DNA of 41,908 nt from DAOOWV01 sp035371485. GTDB taxonomy: Bacteria > Patescibacteriota > Dojkabacteria > JAFGLO01. The stretch is taken from assembly GCA_035371485.1 (NCBI GenBank), contig DAOOWV010000008.1, forward strand, positions 1 to 41,908, read 5' to 3'. The position numbers and the translations under genes are program-made. The notes under the pieces were generated by a model. The model was not told the DNA's origin. It searched no databases and saw nothing but the letters and a program-made list of their open reading frames with translations. This document shows, in pieces, positions 40,804 to 41,908 of this stretch (its first letter is position 1; every line of letters begins with the position of its first letter).

Positions 40804-41109
40804 TTACCTTGAAATTTTTCCTAATGACCCAAACTTTCCTTGTTTATATAGTTCTACTTGATAATCAACATCTGATGCAGAACAATTATGTGATCCCATA
40901 AGATATGTTTCTTGTGCAGTATTTGTAATTTGGTTAACCATAAATCCAGAAGATAAATGGAAAAAAACTTGTTCTTCAATAAGACTGTATAAATTAAAAA
41001 ATCGTAATTCATTAACGCCAGATTTGATGTACGAATCTAAGAAAGTAAGAACTTGTCCTAACATTTCTTGCTTTTGAACTTCATCAGAGCAATTACAAAT
41101 GCTTTGCAC
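40804..41109 (-). CDS. Hypothetical protein or C-terminal fragment
   Basis: I do not recognise it. The frame has a GTG at 41109 but stays open to about 41190 with convincing coding sequence (NLGSGIWIGRTVAGISETIV), so the ORF may be the 3' part of a larger gene. It holds CNCSDE and NCSASD cysteine segments and a helical middle. The next ORF upstream (41207-41347) encodes a short secreted-like peptide ending near an A6 tract; one indel plus one stop codon separate the two, so they may be halves of one decayed secreted protein. Confidence 0.45.
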   Translation of the reverse strand: MQSICNCSDEVQKQEMLGQVLTFLDSYIKSGVNELRFFNLYSLIEEQVFFHLSSGFMVNQITNTAQETYLMGSHNCSASDVDYQVELYKQGKFGSLGKISR

Positions 41110-41206
41110 AATTGTTTCGGAAATCCCGGCAACTGTACGTCCAATCCATATACCACTACCTAAATTATCTAACGGTGAATTATTTTTTGATTAAAGATTA
41201 CTCGGT

Positions 41207-41347
41207 TCACAATGATTTTTTATCACAGCTTCCAGTTGGCTCCCCAAAATTTTTTGCTTCTGGACAAAAAATTAGATCGGACTCAACTTTTTTATAGTAC
41301 TCATCAATTGTTACATCATATTGTGTTTTTAACTTTTGAGTATTCAT
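41207..41347 (-). CDS. Small hypothetical protein, possible exported remnant
   Basis: The ATG at 41347 gives 46 residues (MNTQKLKTQYDVTIDEYYKK start, ending GSCDKKSL). The frame is open a further 40 codons upstream and there encodes a hydrophobic helix, FIFTTLWFLAIIPFLVTQT, but with no ATG, GTG or TTG in front of it. It therefore looks like a small membrane-anchored protein that has lost its start, or one using a rare start codon. Two Cys remain in the C-terminal part. See the neighbouring ORF 40804-41109. Confidence 0.35.
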   Translation of the reverse strand: MNTQKLKTQYDVTIDEYYKKVESDLIFCPEAKNFGEPTGSCDKKSL

Positions 41348-41512
41348 TTTCCTGGTATCAAAACAGTAATTTGTTTGAGTAACAAGGAATGGAATAATTG
41401 CTAAAAACCAGAGGGTGGTGAAAATGAATGTAAAATTTTTTCTTAATATAAAAAGAATAAGATTTGAAAATTGTCAACTTGTTGATTACGGGTTTTAGAC
41501 GTACCTTACTAT

Positions 41513-41728
41513 TTATTTAATAAATTTAAATCTCTTGATTTTTTTGCCATCTACCATTGCATAATCTTGAAACACACTTATTGGTCTAACTCAGTATTCA
41601 GTATCACTGTTTTCATATAAGGGCTTGTAAACGACCAAATCCTCTAAGGTTTCAGAATGCTTTGCAGTTCCTATAACTTCATAATTATTTCCTTTATAGC
41701 GTTTATAAATACCTTTTTTTATTTTCAT
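41513..41728 (-). pseudogene. DUF1653-family protein with an in-frame TGA at a Trp position
   Basis: From the ATG at 41728 the frame reads KKGIYKRYKGNNYEVIGTAK, HSETLEDLVVYKPLYENSDTEY, then TGA at 41591-41593, then VRPISVFQDYAMVDGKKIKR and FKFIK to the stop at 41513. DUF1653 proteins (about 70 residues, function unknown) normally have Trp in the WVRP motif at exactly this point. TGG is used for Trp elsewhere in the window and TGA is a real stop, so this is most simply a nonsense mutation. Read-through or a sequencing error remains possible. The rest of the family pattern is intact. Confidence 0.75.
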
Positions 41729-41779
41729 AATTTAATATATTTATTTAATTATCATTAATTTTATTATATTAGTAAATTT

Positions 41780-41810
41780 TTGTAGACGGTTATGGAAAAT
41801 ATGGTAGAAT
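41780..41810 (+). promoter_or_regulatory. Promoter of dcd
   Basis: TGGTAGAAT is an extended -10 (TAGAAT at 41805-41810) 30 bases before the dcd ATG. TTGTAG at 41780-41785 could be a -35, with a long 19-bp spacer. Confidence 0.45.
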
Positions 41811-41840
41811 TAAGTTAATATAAAATAATTCTTATAATTT

Positions 41841-41908
41841 ATGTTAACAGATAGAGAAATAGCAAGGGAGATAAGTAAAAAGAATATTATTATTGAGCCT
41901 TTTCACAA
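41841..41908 (+). CDS. dcd: dCTP deaminase, N-terminal fragment (cut by window edge)
   Basis: Only the first 22 codons are present: MLTDREIAREISKKNIIIEP then FH. The pattern ML(S/T)DRxI...I..G.I.I.PF is the start of dCTP deaminase, which makes dUTP (and in bifunctional forms dUMP) from dCTP for thymidylate synthesis. The catalytic part lies outside the window. It is transcribed away from the DUF1653 gene from its own promoter. Confidence 0.7.
   Translation, partial: MLTDREIAREISKKNIIIEPFH

Noticed and set aside
41112..41297. Plus-strand ORF of 61 residues
   Set aside because: The minus strand here reads as better coding sequence (NLGSGIWIGRTVAG and the EYYKKVESDL peptide).
1..41908. Alternative genetic code with TGA as Gly or Trp
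   Set aside because: murE and cysS end in TGA, TGG is used for Trp, and only one in-frame TGA at a conserved position was found.

Overview
The window is AT-rich (roughly 30% GC by eye), densely packed and mostly transcribed from the minus strand. The gene set suggests a bacterium of the Candidate Phyla Radiation (Patescibacteria): a compact peptidoglycan precursor cluster, a lone Elp3-type radical SAM/acetyltransferase, an archaeal-type aspartyl-tRNA synthetase beside an asparaginyl-tRNA synthetase, relics of small four-helix-bundle proteins, REP-associated transposase relics and few Shine-Dalgarno sequences. A Dojkabacteria- or Microgenomates-like lineage is plausible, but no rRNA is present to settle it. 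The standard code is used: TGA ends murE and cysS while TGG encodes Trp.

Layout. 1-9067: peptidoglycan precursor genes on the minus strand, in transcription order murD, murA, a MurC/MurE hybrid ligase, pgeF, murC, murB (cut by the window edge). Two plus-strand intruders interrupt them: a broken REP-associated transposase and a small ORF flanked by 13-bp inverted repeats. 9129-13452: an island of unrecognised genes around a winged-helix regulator. One of its genes appears broken by three indels. Two intergenic regions of the island carry GTCAA/TTGAC direct repeats with an 11-bp period, the geometry used by PhoB/OmpR-type regulators. 13590-20627: DnaQ-like exonuclease, two-subunit 2-oxoacid:ferredoxin oxidoreductase, LysRS, an unknown protein and UppP. 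20725-21557: tRNA-Leu(GAG), tRNA-Leu(UAA) and tRNA-Cys(GCA), with a structured spacer holding two tandem 84-nt tRNA-like cloverleaf units. 21570-32602: membrane proteins, aspS, asnS, a DUF4870-like protein, elp3, glyS, glyQ and an NrnA-like phosphoesterase. 32779-37689: one 1636-residue secreted, membrane-anchored repeat protein. 38061-40483: cysS and cysteine synthase, with a long leader that can form alternative hairpins. 40804-41908: small unknown ORFs, a DUF1653 gene with a TGA at a Trp position, and the start of dcd on the plus strand.

How the genes work together. MurA and MurB make UDP-MurNAc. MurC, PgeF, MurD and the MurE-like ligase build and proofread the stem peptide, and UppP recycles the lipid carrier. 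Five aminoacyl-tRNA synthetases plus three tRNAs form a translation block, and cysteine synthase feeds CysRS next door. KorAB supplies acyl-CoA and reduced ferredoxin.

The most distinctive non-genic signal is a class of 7-nt-period tandem repeats with changing sequence. They sit at many gene boundaries and also inside reading frames, where they encode odd N-termini and one insertion in the MurE-like ligase. Other leads are the tandem tRNA-like units, a dispersed double hairpin with compensatory changes, the 11-bp-period operators and the cysteine synthase leader. No searches or folding programs could be run; family calls rest on recognised motifs.
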